Source of the DNA: Mycolicibacterium iranicum
GTDB taxonomy: Bacteria; Actinomycetota; Actinomycetes; Mycobacteriales; Mycobacteriaceae
Direction of reading: 5' to 3'
Length of the DNA: 64,000 nucleotides
NCBI RefSeq assembly: GCF_002101705.1
Contig: NZ_LQPC01000031.1
Location: forward strand, 124,001 to 188,000
The number at the start of each line of letters is the position of its first letter. Position 1 is the first letter of the stretch. This document shows positions 13,443 to 24,746 of this stretch, in pieces. Under the pieces are notes generated by a model that was not told where the DNA came from, searched no databases, and worked only from the letters and a program-made list of their open reading frames with translations. Position numbers and translations under genes: made by a program.

Positions 13443-14983
13443 CGGCATCCCACCGCCGCACGCGCCGAGTGGGCAGTACTGACGGCCTGCGCCGGATCGG
13501 TCTCGGGGTAGTCGCTGCGGTGGTGGCATCCGCGAGTTTCTTTGCGCGCCAACGCCGCTGCAGTGACCGCGCCCGCCACCGTTGTCAGCGCTGCGTCCTC
13601 GAAGTCGGTCCGCGAGCGCAGTGCTCGCGGGGTTGCGGCCTCGAGGCGGTCAGCCAGCTCACTCAGGCCTTCGCCGCTGCGCACGACCGATGCGTACCGG
13701 GTCATGGCGCGCTGCAAATCGGACCGGGCCAGCGCCGGCCGCACCGGCGGGACCGGATCGAAGATTCGGCTCGGCCCCGCGGTGCCCGCGTGGTGTGCCG
13801 CCGCCGCGCCCGCACGGCCGCCCACCACCAGGCCTTCGAGCAGGCTGTTGGAGGCGAGCCGGTTGGCGCCGTGCATACCGGTTCTCGCGACCTCCCCCGC
13901 GGCGAAAAGCCCTGGCAGTTCGGTACGCCCGTGCACGTCGGTGTGAACACCGCCGCAGCTGTAGTGCGCGCCGGGCACGACCGGGATCGGGTCCCGTGTC
14001 GGGTCGATACCTGCACTCAGACACGCGGCGTTGACCGTCGGGAACCGCGTTGCGAAGTGTTCCACGTCGCGTGCGTCCAGATAGACGCACTCGTCCCCGG
14101 TCGCCGACAGCCGCGCCTCGATCGCCGCCGCGACGACATCGCGCGGCGCGAGGTCACCCATCGGGTGAACACCGTCGGTCACCGAAAGACCCATACGATC
14201 ATGCAGTTTCGCACCCTCACCGCGTAGCGCCTCGGTGATCAGCGGACGCCGTCCCCCGCCGCCGGTATAGAGCATCGTCGGGTGGAACTGGATGAACTCG
14301 AGGTCGGTGACCGCGAGCCCGGCCCACATCGCCAGAGCCACACCGTCACCGGTCGACCCATCCGGGTTCGTGGTGGCCGAATACAGGTGCCCCAGGCCGC
14401 CGGTCGCGAGGATCACCGACGGCGCGTACACGGCGCCGAGGCCGTCTTCGCTCAACACCGTGACGCCGGCGACGGCACCGTCGTCGAGGATCAGGTCGAG
14501 GGCGACGTGGTTTCGTCGGACGTCGAGCGTCGCTGCGGCGTGGTCGAGAGCGCGTTGCACCTCAGCCCCGGTTGCATCCCCACCCGAGTGGATGATGCGT
14601 CGGCGGGTGTGTCCACCCTCGCGCGTCAGCGCCCATCGCCCCGGCGCAGCTTCGTCGAAATGCGCACCGGCACAGACGAGTTCGGTGACCGCGTGAAACC
14701 CGTCGGCGACGATCGAGCGGACCGCCTCCGGATCGCACAGCCCGGCACCGGCGGCGAGCGTGTCGGCGACGTGGGCTTCGACGGAATCGTCGGTGTCGGG
14801 CAGGACGACCGCAATGCCACCCTGGGCATAGAACGTCGCCGTTTCACCGGCCTTGCTCAGCAGCACGACCTTGCGCCCGCGGCGATGTGCCGCGAGCGCG
14901 GCCGCGAGCCCTGCGACACCGGTGCCGACGACGACGACGTCGGCACGCTGGCGCCAGAATCCGGCGCCACCGCACCCGGTCAT
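13439..14983 (-). CDS. nadB: L-aspartate oxidase
   Basis: FAD enzyme oxidising aspartate to iminoaspartate, the substrate of NadA; 514 residues. FAD-binding [25 protein letters not shown] is at the N-terminus, then [95 protein letters not shown] and [17 protein letters not shown]. The start (ATG 14983) overlaps the nadA stop as ATGA. Compared with my memory of the M. tuberculosis protein, the loop before FYAQGG is about three residues shorter. The reading frame extends far upstream through nadA but only as noise. Confidence 0.96.
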   Translation of the reverse strand: MTGCGGAGFWRQRADVVVVGTGVAGLAAALAAHRRGRKVVLLSKAGETATFYAQGGIAVVLPDTDDSVEAHVADTLAAGAGLCDPEAVRSIVADGFHAVTELVCAGAHFDEAAPGRWALTREGGHTRRRIIHSGGDATGAEVQRALDHAAATLDVRRNHVALDLILDDGAVAGVTVLSEDGLGAVYAPSVILATGGLGHLYSATTNPDGSTGDGVALAMWAGLAVTDLEFIQFHPTMLYTGGGGRRPLITEALRGEGAKLHDRMGLSVTDGVHPMGDLAPRDVVAAAIEARLSATGDECVYLDARDVEHFATRFPTVNAACLSAGIDPTRDPIPVVPGAHYSCGGVHTDVHGRTELPGLFAAGEVARTGMHGANRLASNSLLEGLVVGGRAGAAAAHHAGTAGPSRIFDPVPPVRPALARSDLQRAMTRYASVVRSGEGLSELADRLEAATPRALRSRTDFEDAALTTVAGAVTAAALARKETRGCHHRSDYPETDPAQAVSTAHSARAAVGCR

Positions 14984-16011
14984 TCCCCGCCGCCGGGCTG
15001 CCCGATCTCGATCATCCGCTGGACGCTCTTGCGTCCCGCCGCTGCGATATCCGCGTCCACGTGGACCTCGTCGGCGCCCTCGATGAGGCAGCGCAGCATG
15101 GCGGCAGGGGTGATCATCTTCATGTAGCGGCATGACGCACGGTCGTTGACCGCCTGGAAGTCGACATCCGGTGCGGCACGGCGCAACTGGTGGAGCATGC
15201 CGACCTCGGTGGCGACCAGAACCTGGCGGGCGCCGGTCTCCCGTGCGGCGTCGAGCATGCCGCCGGTGGACAGGATCTTCACCCGATCCGCCGGGAATGC
15301 ACCCTCCCCGGCGAGGTAGAGAGCCGACGTGGCGCAACCACACTCAGGGTGCACGAACAGCTCCGCATCAGGGTGCGCCTTGGCCTGGTCGGCGAGTTCG
15401 TCGCCGTTGATGCCGGCGTGCACGTGGCATTCGCCGGCCCAGACATGCAGGTTCTTGCGACCGGTCATCCGGCGCACGTGCGCCCCGAGGAACTGGTCGG
15501 GGCAGAACAGCACCTCACGGTCCTCGGGAATGGAGGCGACGACTTCCACCGCGTTCGAGGACGTGCAGCAGATGTCGGTCTCGGCCTTCACCGCGGCGGT
15601 GGTGTTGACGTAGGACACCACGACAGCGCCCGGATGCTCGGCTTTCCACGCCCGCAGCTCGTCGGCGGTGATCGAATCGGCCAGCGAGCATCCCGCCCGC
15701 TGGTCGGGGATCAGCACCGTCTTCTCCGGAGAGAGGATCTTGGCGGTCTCGGCCATGAAGTGCACACCGGCGAACACGATCGTGTCCTCGGGCGCCTCGG
15801 CGGCTATCCGAGACAGTGCCAGCGAGTCGCCGACGTGATCGGCGACGTCCTGGATGGCGGGTAGCTGGTAGTTGTGCGCCAGCAGCGTCGCACCACGGAG
15901 CTTGAGCAGGCGGCGCACTTCGGCGGCCCACTGCTCGTCACCGTCGACACCGGAGAATCCGCCGGGGCCGTCCACGATCCGGTCCGCAAGTTCGTTCGCG
16001 AGAACCGTCAT
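14980..16011 (-). CDS. nadA: Quinolinate synthase A
   Basis: [4Fe-4S] enzyme condensing iminoaspartate with DHAP to quinolinate; 343 residues. The three cluster cysteines are in [16 protein letters not shown] and RASCRYMKM, at the positions known for NadA. Other blocks are [28 protein letters not shown] and [19 protein letters not shown]. The ATG at 16011 is chosen because GGAG lies seven bases upstream; a longer in-frame GTG start at 16026 lacks one. First gene of nadABC, reading away from the palindromic operator at 16035-16057. Confidence 0.96.
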   Translation of the reverse strand: MTVLANELADRIVDGPGGFSGVDGDEQWAAEVRRLLKLRGATLLAHNYQLPAIQDVADHVGDSLALSRIAAEAPEDTIVFAGVHFMAETAKILSPEKTVLIPDQRAGCSLADSITADELRAWKAEHPGAVVVSYVNTTAAVKAETDICCTSSNAVEVVASIPEDREVLFCPDQFLGAHVRRMTGRKNLHVWAGECHVHAGINGDELADQAKAHPDAELFVHPECGCATSALYLAGEGAFPADRVKILSTGGMLDAARETGARQVLVATEVGMLHQLRRAAPDVDFQAVNDRASCRYMKMITPAAMLRCLIEGADEVHVDADIAAAGRKSVQRMIEIGQPGGGE

Positions 16012-16034
16012 CGCCGTCTCCTTCACTCATCGAG

Positions 16035-16057
16035 GTTTTCGACTTACAATCGAAAAC
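16035..16057. promoter_or_regulatory. Palindromic NrtR-type operator between nadA and nrtR
   Basis: Perfect inverted repeat with arms GTTTTCGA (16035-16042) and TCGAAAAC (16050-16057) around a 7-base spacer. The spacer and right arm hold TACAAT (16045-16050), a good -10 box seven bases before the nrtR ATG. A protein bound here would cover the nrtR promoter and sit 24 bp upstream of the nadA start. The location between a Nudix repressor and nadABC points to NrtR as the ligand. Confidence 0.8.
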
Positions 16058-16762
16058 ATGGCACATATTAGCACTGAACACGAGGTGCTCGCCGTGGTGT
16101 TCCAGGTGCGGCAGGTACTCCACCCCGCCACCAAGCGGAAACCTGCACTTCACGTGCTGTTATGGCAGCGCGCGTTGGAGCCGGAGAGGGGCAAGTGGTC
16201 GCTTCCGGGCGGCCGCCTGGACTCCGACGAGGACCTGACCAGTTCGGTCTCACGTCAGCTTGCCGAGAAGGTGGACCTCAAGGAGCTCGCGCACCTCGAG
16301 CAACTGGCCGTCTTCTCCGATCCCGTCCGGGTTCCCGGTCCCCGGACCATCGCATCGACGTTCCTCGGCCTGGTGCCCTCCCCCGCAACACCGGAACTTC
16401 CCCCAGACACCCGGTGGCACCCCGTCAGCAGCCTGCCGCCGATGGCGTTCGACCACGCGCCGATGGTCGAGCATGCGCGCACCCGACTCGTCGCCAAGCT
16501 CTCCTACACCAATATCGGATTCGGCTTGGCGCCAGACGAATTCGCGCTTTCGACGCTGCGCGACATCTACAGTGCGGCGCTCGGGCATCCGGTCGACGCC
16601 ACCAACCTGCAGCGGGTTCTCGAACGCCGCCACGTGATCACCAGGACCGGAACCACCGCACGATCCGGCCGCAGCGGAGGCCGTCCCGCGGCGCTGTACA
16701 GGTTCACCGACTCCCGCTACCGCGTCACCGACGAATTCGCTGCGCTTCGCCCTCCCGGGTGA
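16058..16762 (+). CDS. nrtR: NrtR-type Nudix repressor of NAD synthesis
   Basis: 234 residues: an N-terminal Nudix domain (about 1-145) followed by a winged-helix DNA-binding region (about 150-234, ending GRPAALYRFTDSRYRVTDEFAAL). The Nudix box GGRLDSDEDLTSSVSRQLAEKVDL has Q where the catalytic signature needs E (RQ for RE). That fits a ligand-sensing rather than hydrolytic domain, as in NrtR regulators that respond to ADP-ribose or NAD-related ligands. Divergent from nadABC; the ATG follows the operator directly and lacks a Shine-Dalgarno site, so the mRNA is probably leaderless and the gene self-regulated. NrtR control of nadABC has been reported in M. smegmatis. Confidence 0.9.
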   Translation: MAHISTEHEVLAVVFQVRQVLHPATKRKPALHVLLWQRALEPERGKWSLPGGRLDSDEDLTSSVSRQLAEKVDLKELAHLEQLAVFSDPVRVPGPRTIASTFLGLVPSPATPELPPDTRWHPVSSLPPMAFDHAPMVEHARTRLVAKLSYTNIGFGLAPDEFALSTLRDIYSAALGHPVDATNLQRVLERRHVITRTGTTARSGRSGGRPAALYRFTDSRYRVTDEFAALRPPG

Positions 16763-16804
16763 GTCGACTGGATTCTTAAGGCCTTCTTAAGTAACAATGC
16801 CGGG

Positions 16805-18160
16805 ATGGACTTGGGCAACGTTGCACGGTCGAGCGCCGAACCCGAATGGATCGGCCACGCTCCGCATGAGCCGTTGCAGCGCAGGATCCGACCCGTCGTC
16901 CCCGCCAAGGACACGTTCTACCAGCCGCCTGCCGGCTACGAACACGCCCGACCCGGCACTATTCTGCGATCGCGCGACGTCGAACTCGCATTCCTGGGCC
17001 TTATCCCTCAGAAGTTCCACGCGACCCAGCTCCTGTACCGCACCACCGACCTCAACGGCGAGCCGCAAGCCACCGCCACCACCGTGGTCGTCCCGACGGA
17101 GCGGACCTCCGACGGCCCGATGCCGATCGTGTCCTACCAGTGCGCGATCGACGCGGTGGCTGGACGTTGTTTTCCGTCCTATGCGCTTCGCCGTGGCGCC
17201 AAAGCCATCGGCGCGGTGGCACAGTTCGAATTTCTCCTCGTCGCGGCTGCCCTGGCCGAAGGCTGGGCAGTGTCGGTGCCCGATCACGAGGGCACCGCGG
17301 GCATGTGGGGCGCCCCGTACGAGCCCGGATACCACGTCCTGGACGGCGTGCGCGCCGCACTCAACCACGCTCCGCTGGGACTGAAGGCCAATGCCCCGGT
17401 CGGGCTGTGGGGCTACTCGGGCGGCGGTCTGGCCTCAGCGTGGGCGGCCGAGGTGCAGGAGAGTTACGCGCCAGAGCTCAACATCGTCGGCGCGGTCCTC
17501 GGCTCCCCCGTCGGCGACCTCGGACATGCGTTCCGCCGCCTCAACGGAAGCATCTACTCGGGTCTGCCCGCGATGGTCGTCGCCGCGCTGACCCATGTCT
17601 ATCCGGACCTCGACCGCATCATCCAAGAGCACGCCACCGTCGAAGGCAAGGCCATGCTCGCGCGGATCGAGAAGATGACGACCGCACAGGCGATGCTGAC
17701 CCTCGTCGGCAAGGACATGGCTCACATGGTGGACCGGCCGCTGGAGGAGATCCTCCTGACGCCGGAGGTCCAGCATGTCTTCGACAGCATCAAGCTCGGC
17801 ACCTGCGCGCCGAAGACGCCGGTATTGATCGTCCAGGCCGTCCACGACCGCATCATCTCCGTCGACGACATCGACGAGCTGACCGACACCTACACCAGGG
17901 GCGGGGCCAGCGTCACCTATCACCGCGACATGCTCAGCGAGCACCTGCTTCTGCATCCGATGTCAGCGCCGATGACGCTGCGCTGGCTGCGCGACCGCTT
18001 CGCCGGCCGACCGCTGCGCGCCCACATCGCCAGGACCAAATGGCCCACGCTGCTCAACCCATCCACCTACCGGGGAATGCTGACCCTCGGCAAGATCACG
18101 GCGAAGGTGGTGCTGGGGCGGCAGGTGGAGCGTCAGCCGCTGTCGCGATTCGACCAATAG
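16805..18160 (+). CDS. LIP-family lipase/esterase (Rv1592c-like)
   Basis: 451 residues of alpha/beta-hydrolase type resembling secreted LIP lipases. The nucleophile motif GYSGG places the catalytic serine at about residue 205. [20 protein letters not shown] holds the likely acid and SEHLLLHP the histidine. There is no clear signal peptide at the chosen ATG ([15 protein letters not shown]), so export is uncertain. It starts 42 bp after nrtR on the same strand and its last 65 bases overlap the convergent DUF2567 gene. Lipid substrate unknown. Confidence 0.87.
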   Translation: MDLGNVARSSAEPEWIGHAPHEPLQRRIRPVVPAKDTFYQPPAGYEHARPGTILRSRDVELAFLGLIPQKFHATQLLYRTTDLNGEPQATATTVVVPTERTSDGPMPIVSYQCAIDAVAGRCFPSYALRRGAKAIGAVAQFEFLLVAAALAEGWAVSVPDHEGTAGMWGAPYEPGYHVLDGVRAALNHAPLGLKANAPVGLWGYSGGGLASAWAAEVQESYAPELNIVGAVLGSPVGDLGHAFRRLNGSIYSGLPAMVVAALTHVYPDLDRIIQEHATVEGKAMLARIEKMTTAQAMLTLVGKDMAHMVDRPLEEILLTPEVQHVFDSIKLGTCAPKTPVLIVQAVHDRIISVDDIDELTDTYTRGGASVTYHRDMLSEHLLLHPMSAPMTLRWLRDRFAGRPLRAHIARTKWPTLLNPSTYRGMLTLGKITAKVVLGRQVERQPLSRFDQ

Positions 18161-18752
18161 GCGGGTATTGGTAATCGATCGGCGGCCACGCTCCCAGATC
18201 GTCGCGTGAACTTGCCACTGCGGCAAGCAGATACACCGTGGCCGCGACCGCGGCGGGAAAGAGCAGGGTGGTGGCGATCTGCGCGACCGAGTGCCCGAAG
18301 AACACCGACGGCGCCTCGGTGATGTAGTACACCCGCTGCTCCTGGGAAACCGGGGCGGCCGCGAGGTCGATCGTGCCGTAACGCAGGTGCGCCAGCAGCG
18401 CCCCGACACCCACCGCAGTAGACGCCGCGGCGACCGAGCCGACGCTCAACGCCGCCACCATCGCTGGACCTCTGTGAGATTTCCACTGCCACACCAGGAC
18501 TGCCGCGACAACCGCCAGCACCGACAGCATGCCGACCACCAGAAATGCCGAGGTGAACCAGTTGTCGGATTCAGCACCGAGGTAGGCCTTCACCCGGTCA
18601 CCGCTGCGCGTCAGCGCAATGACGCCGTTGATCGGCGGGGCGAGCCACGCCCACAGTGCGCCGACGAGGGCGCCGGCTGCGGCCAGACCGATCACCACGG
18701 CCGCCACAGCCTTGTTACGGGGGACGTCGGGAGCCTGGGCGGGTGCGGTCAT
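18096..18752 (-). CDS. DUF2567-type four-helix membrane protein
   Basis: 218 residues, Rv1591-like, function unknown. Four hydrophobic segments: about 17-36, 66-86, 97-117 and 150-175. A large extracytoplasmic loop follows the first helix ([28 protein letters not shown]), and the C-terminal tail is proline/alanine-rich ([17 protein letters not shown]). ATG 18752 overlaps the stop of the bsaP gene as ATGA, tying it to the bioB-bsaP transcription unit. The last 65 bases overlap the 3' end of the lipase gene on the other strand. Confidence 0.82.
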   Translation of the reverse strand: MTAPAQAPDVPRNKAVAAVVIGLAAAGALVGALWAWLAPPINGVIALTRSGDRVKAYLGAESDNWFTSAFLVVGMLSVLAVVAAVLVWQWKSHRGPAMVAALSVGSVAAASTAVGVGALLAHLRYGTIDLAAAPVSQEQRVYYITEAPSVFFGHSVAQIATTLLFPAAVAATVYLLAAVASSRDDLGAWPPIDYQYPPIGRIATAADAPPAAPAPPSP

Positions 18753-19000
18753 CGGTACTGATCCAGATCTGTAGAGTCCACCAGCCCGTGTCGCGAACAC
18801 TTGGCCCACCAGCCGTCCGGGCGGACCTGGACGATCATCCGGCGGCCGCAGGCCGCACAGAACCGCGGAGGTTCCAGGCCGAGCTGGGCGGCGGTGGGTA
18901 CGCTCACACCACCTGCGTCAGCCTGCGCAATACCGGTGTAGACGTTGTAGGCGCCTGCGCCGACGGGGGCGGGCAACTCTGTGCTGTCCGTGACCATCAC
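18749..19000 (-). CDS. bsaP: Biotin synthase auxiliary protein
   Basis: 83 residues, Rv1590-like, 24 bp downstream of bioB. The C-terminal half carries [24 protein letters not shown], a CxxC (C48, C51) plus CxxH (C68, H71) set that could bind iron-sulfur or zinc. The homologue has been named BsaP because mycobacterial BioB needs it to turn dethiobiotin into biotin. GTG 19000 is followed at once by an ATG (18997), so either may start translation. The overlap with the DUF2567 gene suggests coordinated synthesis. Confidence 0.85.
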   Translation of the reverse strand: MMVTDSTELPAPVGAGAYNVYTGIAQADAGGVSVPTAAQLGLEPPRFCAACGRRMIVQVRPDGWWAKCSRHGLVDSTDLDQYR

Positions 19001-19024
19001 CTTCGGTTCTACCGTGCCGCCGAA

Positions 19025-20080
<1,056 letters not shown>

Positions 20081-20089
20081 GGTATCGGC

Positions 20090-20686
20090 GTGCAGCTCCA
20101 CAAACGCGACGTGGTCGACATGGCGACGTCACTGCTGGACAACTACGGCCTCGCCGATCTGTCGATGCGCCGTCTCGCTCGCGAACTCAACGTCTCCCCC
20201 GGTGCCCTGTACTGGCATTTCGCCAACAAGCAGCAGCTGCTCGGAGCCGTCACGGACCGGATCCTGCAGCCGCTCTGTGACGTCACAGGCGACTGGCGTG
20301 CGCGGATCGGCGCGACGTGCAACCAGTTGCGCGATGCACTGCTGTCGCACACCGACGGCGCCGAGCTGGTATCCGCCAGTTTCGCCGCCGGGCAGTCCGA
20401 CGCGATGACTGCCGTGCTGCATCGCTTGGCCTCCGCCGCCGGCGAAGCCGGTGTGACGCCCGGACATGCCGAGCTAGCCGCCCGCACGGTGATCTATTAC
20501 GTGCTGGGGTTCACGGCCGATGAGCAGTCGCGGCTGCAATGGGACGCCGCGGGCGCCGAGGTGGGACAGACCGTGTGGAGCGAGGACCCGAGCGCCAGGT
20601 TCTCGTTCGGCCTACGGCTACTGACCGACGGCATCGCTGCGCACAGCGATGACTCTCAGCGAGGACACGAGTCTGCACTGAGGTGA
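20090..20686 (+). CDS. bioQ: TetR-family biotin repressor BioQ
   Basis: 198 residues. The N-terminal helix-turn-helix reads VVDMATSLLDNYGLADLSMRRLARELNVSPGALYWHFANKQQLL (residues about 6-50), the TetR signature, followed by an all-helical ligand/dimer domain. Divergent from bioB over a BioQ palindrome, as for M. smegmatis BioQ. The GTG start sits six bases after TAGGGT without a Shine-Dalgarno site, so the mRNA is probably leaderless and autorepressed. Its stop overlaps the GTG of the MmcQ gene (GTGA). Confidence 0.9.
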   Translation: MQLHKRDVVDMATSLLDNYGLADLSMRRLARELNVSPGALYWHFANKQQLLGAVTDRILQPLCDVTGDWRARIGATCNQLRDALLSHTDGAELVSASFAAGQSDAMTAVLHRLASAAGEAGVTPGHAELAARTVIYYVLGFTADEQSRLQWDAAGAEVGQTVWSEDPSARFSFGLRLLTDGIAAHSDDSQRGHESALR

Positions 20687-21027
20687 GCATCACCGCCGAC
20701 GACGTCCGCCGAATCACCGCCGACCTGCCCAGGTCGTACGAGGTGGTGGTCCGTGACCAGATCACGTTCCGTGTCGGTCAGCTCGTCTACGCCAAATTCT
20801 CTCGCGACGAGACGGTGCTCGGAGTTGGGTTTCCCAAGGAGGAGCGCGCGGCGATGGTGGCGGCCGAACCCGACAAGTTCATGCTCCCGCGCGCGTCGGA
20901 CATGCGATTCAACTGGATCCTGGTCCGCCTTGATGCGCTCGAGCTTCCAGAAGTCCGGGAATTGGTGATCGACGGCTGGCGCATGTGCGTACCCAAGAGC
21001 GTTGCCAGAAGCGTTGGCGGTCCTTGA
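20683..21027 (+). CDS. MmcQ/YjbR family protein
   Basis: 114 residues of the MmcQ/YjbR (CyaY-like fold) family, often annotated DNA-binding without a defined role. Typical features are TVLGVGFPKEERAAMVAAEPDKFMLPRASDMRFNWILVRLDAL and the C-terminal ELVIDGWRMCVPKSVAR. Translationally coupled to bioQ by a four-base overlap, hence probably produced whenever the repressor is. Any link with biotin is only positional. Confidence 0.85.
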   Translation: MSITADDVRRITADLPRSYEVVVRDQITFRVGQLVYAKFSRDETVLGVGFPKEERAAMVAAEPDKFMLPRASDMRFNWILVRLDALELPEVRELVIDGWRMCVPKSVARSVGGP

Positions 21028-21041
21028 CGTCGGAGCTCCGG

Positions 21042-21566
21042 TCAACTGATGGGGTGCTCAACCCGCGCGTTGCCGTCCCAGTGCCGTAACCCGGTCGCGC
21101 TGGCGGGGATGTCCTCGGTGACGCCCGGCACCGCCAGCGCCGCGGGCAACTGGTCGGCAGGGACGCGCCGCGCCAGCGTAACGTGCGGAGTCCAGTTCCC
21201 CGGATCCGCGTGCGGCAGCGGCCCGCCCGTCATGTACGGCAGGCAGATTCGATTCACCTCGTTCTGCAGGTCCAGCAATTCCGCGGTCGGCACGACGAGG
21301 CGGACGAGGGTGACGGACCGCCCGACACCGAACAGCATCGGCGCCCCGAGAACGCAACGCAGTGGCAGACGGGACAGCAGTGGCATCAGCGCGCCGTCCA
21401 CACCGTCGGCCATCTCGCCGGCCACGGTCAGGGTGACATGGGGCCGGTTGGTCTTGGAGGTGTGGCCAGCGAGGCTGCGAATTCCGTTCTGCGCGAGGCT
21501 GTTCCACACCTGCCGAACGGCGGCATCGGTGTCGGTGTCGAACAGCAACTCGACGGAGTGCACCAT
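21042..21566 (-). CDS. 2H phosphoesterase (2'-5' RNA ligase-like)
   Basis: 174 residues with two HxT motifs, RPHVTLTV (about 45-52) and TPHVTLARRV (about 131-140), which define the 2H phosphoesterase fold that handles 2'-5' or cyclic phosphodiesters. ATG 21566 shares one base with the bioD stop (TGATG), so it is the tail of the bioF-bioD unit. The frame is open eight codons upstream, but the overlap fixes the start. Substrate unknown; no other RNA-repair gene is nearby. Confidence 0.82.
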   Translation of the reverse strand: MVHSVELLFDTDTDAAVRQVWNSLAQNGIRSLAGHTSKTNRPHVTLTVAGEMADGVDGALMPLLSRLPLRCVLGAPMLFGVGRSVTLVRLVVPTAELLDLQNEVNRICLPYMTGGPLPHADPGNWTPHVTLARRVPADQLPAALAVPGVTEDIPASATGLRHWDGNARVEHPIS

Positions 21567-22246
21567 CAGCCGACGAGAGCTTCGACCCATGACCGGTCGA
21601 ACGCCTGCGCGCTGAGTCGCTCGAAATCGGCGGTGCCGAGCGAGCCGGCCCCGGCGGGCAGCGCGGCACGTACCGGTGCGAGCCGGGCCAGCGCATCCCG
21701 GTTGTCGATCTCGGCGACTCCCGGTTGCGCCGGCCAGGCGCCGATCACCAGTCCGGCGCTGTCGAGGTCCTTGTGCGCCAGGGCTTCCAGGGTCAGCACG
21801 GTGTGGTTGAGTGTGCCCAGACCGGGTGCCACGACCGTCAGCACCGGAGCCCCGAGATCCACCGCGAGGTCGCGAAGCGTCGTCCCGTCCGCCCCGATCT
21901 CGACGAGCAGCCCGCCTGCCCCTTCGACCAGCGTGAGCCTGCCCGGACGATCAGCGGCCGTCACAATATCGCGAAGCGCCTGCCGGGTCGGCAGGTCGGC
22001 ACCGGCCCGGTGCGCCGCCGCCAGCGGCGCCAGCGGTTCGGGATACTTTGCCAGAGAGTGCAATTGGGTGACACCGGCAAGTCGTGCCACTTCGGCGAGG
22101 TCGTCGTCTCCGTCCAGCGTCCCGGTCTGCACAGGTTTGCACACCGCGACGTCGATTCCGGCGAGCCGGGCATGGCAGGCCAGCGCCGCGGTGGCGACGG
22201 TCTTCCCGATGCCGGTTCCGGTTCCGGTGACGACGAGAACACTCAC
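21566..22246 (-). CDS. bioD: Dethiobiotin synthetase
   Basis: ATP-dependent ring closure of DAPA with CO2; 226 residues. P-loop [18 protein letters not shown] at the N-terminus, then [21 protein letters not shown] and [19 protein letters not shown]. The GTG at 22246 overlaps the bioF stop (GTGA). The frame is open upstream, but only this start gives the family N-terminus. Second gene of the BioQ-controlled bioF-bioD unit. Confidence 0.95.
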   Translation of the reverse strand: MSVLVVTGTGTGIGKTVATAALACHARLAGIDVAVCKPVQTGTLDGDDDLAEVARLAGVTQLHSLAKYPEPLAPLAAAHRAGADLPTRQALRDIVTAADRPGRLTLVEGAGGLLVEIGADGTTLRDLAVDLGAPVLTVVAPGLGTLNHTVLTLEALAHKDLDSAGLVIGAWPAQPGVAEIDNRDALARLAPVRAALPAGAGSLGTADFERLSAQAFDRSWVEALVG

Positions 22247-23385
22247 GAGGACGACAACACCGCGGTGAGCACTCGGCCGGCGAGCGCCATTTCGTCGTCC
22301 GACAGTGATGCGCGCGCCGTCAGTCGCAGCCGGGAGGTTCCCGCGGGCACGGTGGGCGGTCGGAAACAACCGACGCGCACCCCCCGCTCGAGGCACGCGA
22401 GGGCTGCGCCGAAAGCGACTTCGGGCTCCCCCAGGATCACCGACACCACCGCCGAGGCGGGAACGTCTGTCACATTGCAGATCGAGGCCAGCGTCGCCGC
22501 ATGGTCGAGCACCCGTTGCGCTCGCCAGGGTTCGTCGATGAGGACCTGTAGCGCCGCGTGCGCGGCACCGACCGCCGCCGGCGCCAGCCCGGTGTCGAAG
22601 ATGAAGGGCCGCGCCGCGTCGATCAGATGGTCACGCACCGCGGCGGGACCCAGCACCACCCCGCCCTGACTGCCGAGCGCTTTCGACAGGGTCGTCGTCA
22701 TCACCACATCGGGCGCTCCGGCAAGGCCCGCCTCGTCGAGCAGTCCGCGTCCGCCGTCACCGCGCACACCGAGCCCGTGAGCCTCGTCGACGATCATCAG
22801 CGCCCCATGCCGGCGGCATGCGTCGTGCAGGGCGCGCAGCGGCGCCAGGTCGCCGTCGGCGGAGAACACCGAGTCGGTGACGACGACCGCCCGTTCTTCG
22901 GACCGGGTGGCCAACGCATCCTCGACAGCCGACACGTCGTTGTGCGGTGTCACGACCACCCGGGCGCGGGACAGCCGGCAGGCGTCGACGAGCGAGGCGT
23001 GGGTCAACGCGTCGGAGACCAGCAGCGATCCCGGGCCCGACAGCGCGACGACGGCGCCGAGGTTGGCGGTGTATCCCGATGAGAACACCAGCGCAGAGCC
23101 GGCGCCGACGAACGACGCCAACGCGTCCTCGAACTCCTCGTGCAGTTCGGTATTGCCGGTGACCAGGCGCGACCCGGTCGAACCCGCGCCCCACGTACGC
23201 AGGGCGGCGACGCCACCTTCGATCACGCGGGGATGCTGGGACAGGCCGAGGTAGTCGTTGGACGCGAGGTCGAGCTCGGCGCCCACCGGTGGCCGGGTAC
23301 GCAACGACCGTCGCAGGCCGGCGACACGGCGCTGCGTCTCGACGTCGTCGAGCCAGGCCAGCGGTGACAGACCGACGCGTGTCAC
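22243..23385 (-). CDS. bioF: 8-amino-7-oxononanoate synthase
   Basis: PLP enzyme joining pimeloyl-ACP/CoA and alanine; 380 residues. Blocks: [76 protein letters not shown] and the PLP lysine in [17 protein letters not shown] 23385 has GAGGAG five bases upstream and is preferred. The frame also holds a GTG at 23418, six bases after TAACCT inside the BioQ operator, giving an 11-residue longer leaderless alternative, the same arrangement seen at bioB. Confidence 0.94.
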   Translation of the reverse strand: MTRVGLSPLAWLDDVETQRRVAGLRRSLRTRPPVGAELDLASNDYLGLSQHPRVIEGGVAALRTWGAGSTGSRLVTGNTELHEEFEDALASFVGAGSALVFSSGYTANLGAVVALSGPGSLLVSDALTHASLVDACRLSRARVVVTPHNDVSAVEDALATRSEERAVVVTDSVFSADGDLAPLRALHDACRRHGALMIVDEAHGLGVRGDGGRGLLDEAGLAGAPDVVMTTTLSKALGSQGGVVLGPAAVRDHLIDAARPFIFDTGLAPAAVGAAHAALQVLIDEPWRAQRVLDHAATLASICNVTDVPASAVVSVILGEPEVAFGAALACLERGVRVGCFRPPTVPAGTSRLRLTARASLSDDEMALAGRVLTAVLSSS

Positions 23386-23410
23386 GGTGCTCCTCGAGGT
23401 TCTGCAACTC

Positions 23411-23430
23411 TTGAACACCGTTCAGGTTAG
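23411..23430. promoter_or_regulatory. Second BioQ operator, bioF promoter
   Basis: An exact copy of the 20-base operator at 20061-20080, palindrome TGAACACCGTTCA at 23412-23424. On the minus strand it holds TAACCT as the likely -10 for bioF-bioD. The bioA stop codon TGA (23424-23422) is part of the palindrome, so the operator is also coding sequence of bioA. Readthrough from bioA could therefore run into bioF. Confidence 0.87.
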
Positions 23431-24723
23431 TGCACGCGCGACCTCGATCATCGCCGAGGTGATCTGGGTGACCTCGTCAGGTGTGCAGATGAAGGGGGGC
23501 ATCACGTAGATGAGGTTGCGGAACGGGCGCAGCCAGACGCCGTGCTCGATGGCCACGGGTGTGGCGACGCGCAGGTCGACCGGGCGGTCCACTTCGATCA
23601 CACCGATCGCTCCCAGCACCCGCACATCGACGACGTTCGGCAACTCGGCGGCGGGTGCCAATCCCTCGCGCAGGCGGTCCTCGATCGCGCGCACCCGGGA
23701 CTGCCAGTCGGTCGACAGGAGCAGTTCGATCGACGCCACGCTCACCGCGCAGGCCAGCGCATTGGCCATGAACGTGGGGCCGTGCATGAGTGCCCCCGGC
23801 GGATTGCCGCTGATCGTGTCGGCGATCGCGCGGGTGCACAGCGTCGCCGCCAGGGTCAGATAGCCTCCGGTCAGCGCCTTGCCGACACACATGACATCAG
23901 GCCGGACCCCGGCGTGATCGGCGGCGAACATTTCGCCGGTCCTGCCGAACCCCGTCGCGATCTCGTCGAAGATCAGCAGGACGCCGTGCTCGTCGCAGAG
24001 CCTGCGCAGATCCGCGAGATAACGCGGGTCGTGAAACCGCATTCCACCCGCGCCCTGCACGACCGGCTCGACGATCACCGCGGCTAGTTCGTGCGCGTGA
24101 CGGCCGAGTTGCTCGGCGAACGCGGCGACATAGGCGGTGTCGTATTCGGCCGGCACGGGTGGCGCGAACACCTGATCGGCCAGCAGCGAGTTCTCACCGG
24201 TCCAGAGCTCGTGCATGCCGCCCTGCGGGTCGCACACGCTCATCGGAGTGAAGGTGTCGCCGTGGTAACCGCCACGCCACGTCATCAGCCGCCTCTTGGC
24301 GGGGTGCCCGCTGCTGCGCCAGAACTGCAGCACCATTTTGACCGCGACCTCGACCGACACCGATCCGGAGTCGCTGAAGAACACCGTCTCGAGCCCCGCC
24401 GGCGTCAGCTCGACCAGCAGGCGCGCCAGCCGGGCGGCGGGCTCGTGGGTGAGTCCACCGAACATGACGTGGTTCATCGTGGCGAGCTGACGCGTGATAG
24501 CCGCGTCCAACACGGGGTGACCATGGCCGTGCACCGCCGTCCACCACGACGCCATCGCGTCGAGCACTTCGACTTCACGACCGTCGTGCACGATGGTGAG
24601 CCACGAGCCGCGCGCACGGACCGCCACGACCGGAGCCAGCGCATCGTCGCCGATGGGACTGTACGGGTGCCAGATGTGAGCGGCGTCGATGGCGCTGATC
24701 TCGACAGGCCTCAACGCAGACAC
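23422..24723 (-). CDS. bioA: Adenosylmethionine-8-amino-7-oxononanoate aminotransferase
   Basis: PLP aminotransferase using SAM as amino donor to make DAPA; 433 residues. Family blocks: [114 protein letters not shown] and the PLP lysine in [13 protein letters not shown] 24723 is seven bases after TAATCT and has no ribosome site, so translation is probably leaderless. No BioQ palindrome lies in its 23-bp divergent promoter gap. Confidence 0.95.
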   Translation of the reverse strand: MSALRPVEISAIDAAHIWHPYSPIGDDALAPVVAVRARGSWLTIVHDGREVEVLDAMASWWTAVHGHGHPVLDAAITRQLATMNHVMFGGLTHEPAARLARLLVELTPAGLETVFFSDSGSVSVEVAVKMVLQFWRSSGHPAKRRLMTWRGGYHGDTFTPMSVCDPQGGMHELWTGENSLLADQVFAPPVPAEYDTAYVAAFAEQLGRHAHELAAVIVEPVVQGAGGMRFHDPRYLADLRRLCDEHGVLLIFDEIATGFGRTGEMFAADHAGVRPDVMCVGKALTGGYLTLAATLCTRAIADTISGNPPGALMHGPTFMANALACAVSVASIELLLSTDWQSRVRAIEDRLREGLAPAAELPNVVDVRVLGAIGVIEVDRPVDLRVATPVAIEHGVWLRPFRNLIYVMPPFICTPDEVTQITSAMIEVARALT

Positions 24724-24730
24724 CTTCGGT

Positions 24731-24736
24731 AGATTA
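24731..24736 (-). promoter_or_regulatory. -10 box of bioA, leaderless layout
   Basis: Minus-strand TAATCT followed by seven bases and the bioA GTG at 24723. It lies in the 23-bp gap shared with the divergent acyltransferase gene. No TGAAC-N3-GTTCA palindrome is present here, unlike bioB and bioF. Confidence 0.55.
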
Positions 24737-24746
24737 ACCGTCGACC

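Noticed and set aside
13439..15343. 634-codon version of NadB starting at 15343
   Set aside because: The extra 120 residues overlap nadA in another frame; the ATG at 14983 with ATGA overlap gives the normal FAD-binding N-terminus.
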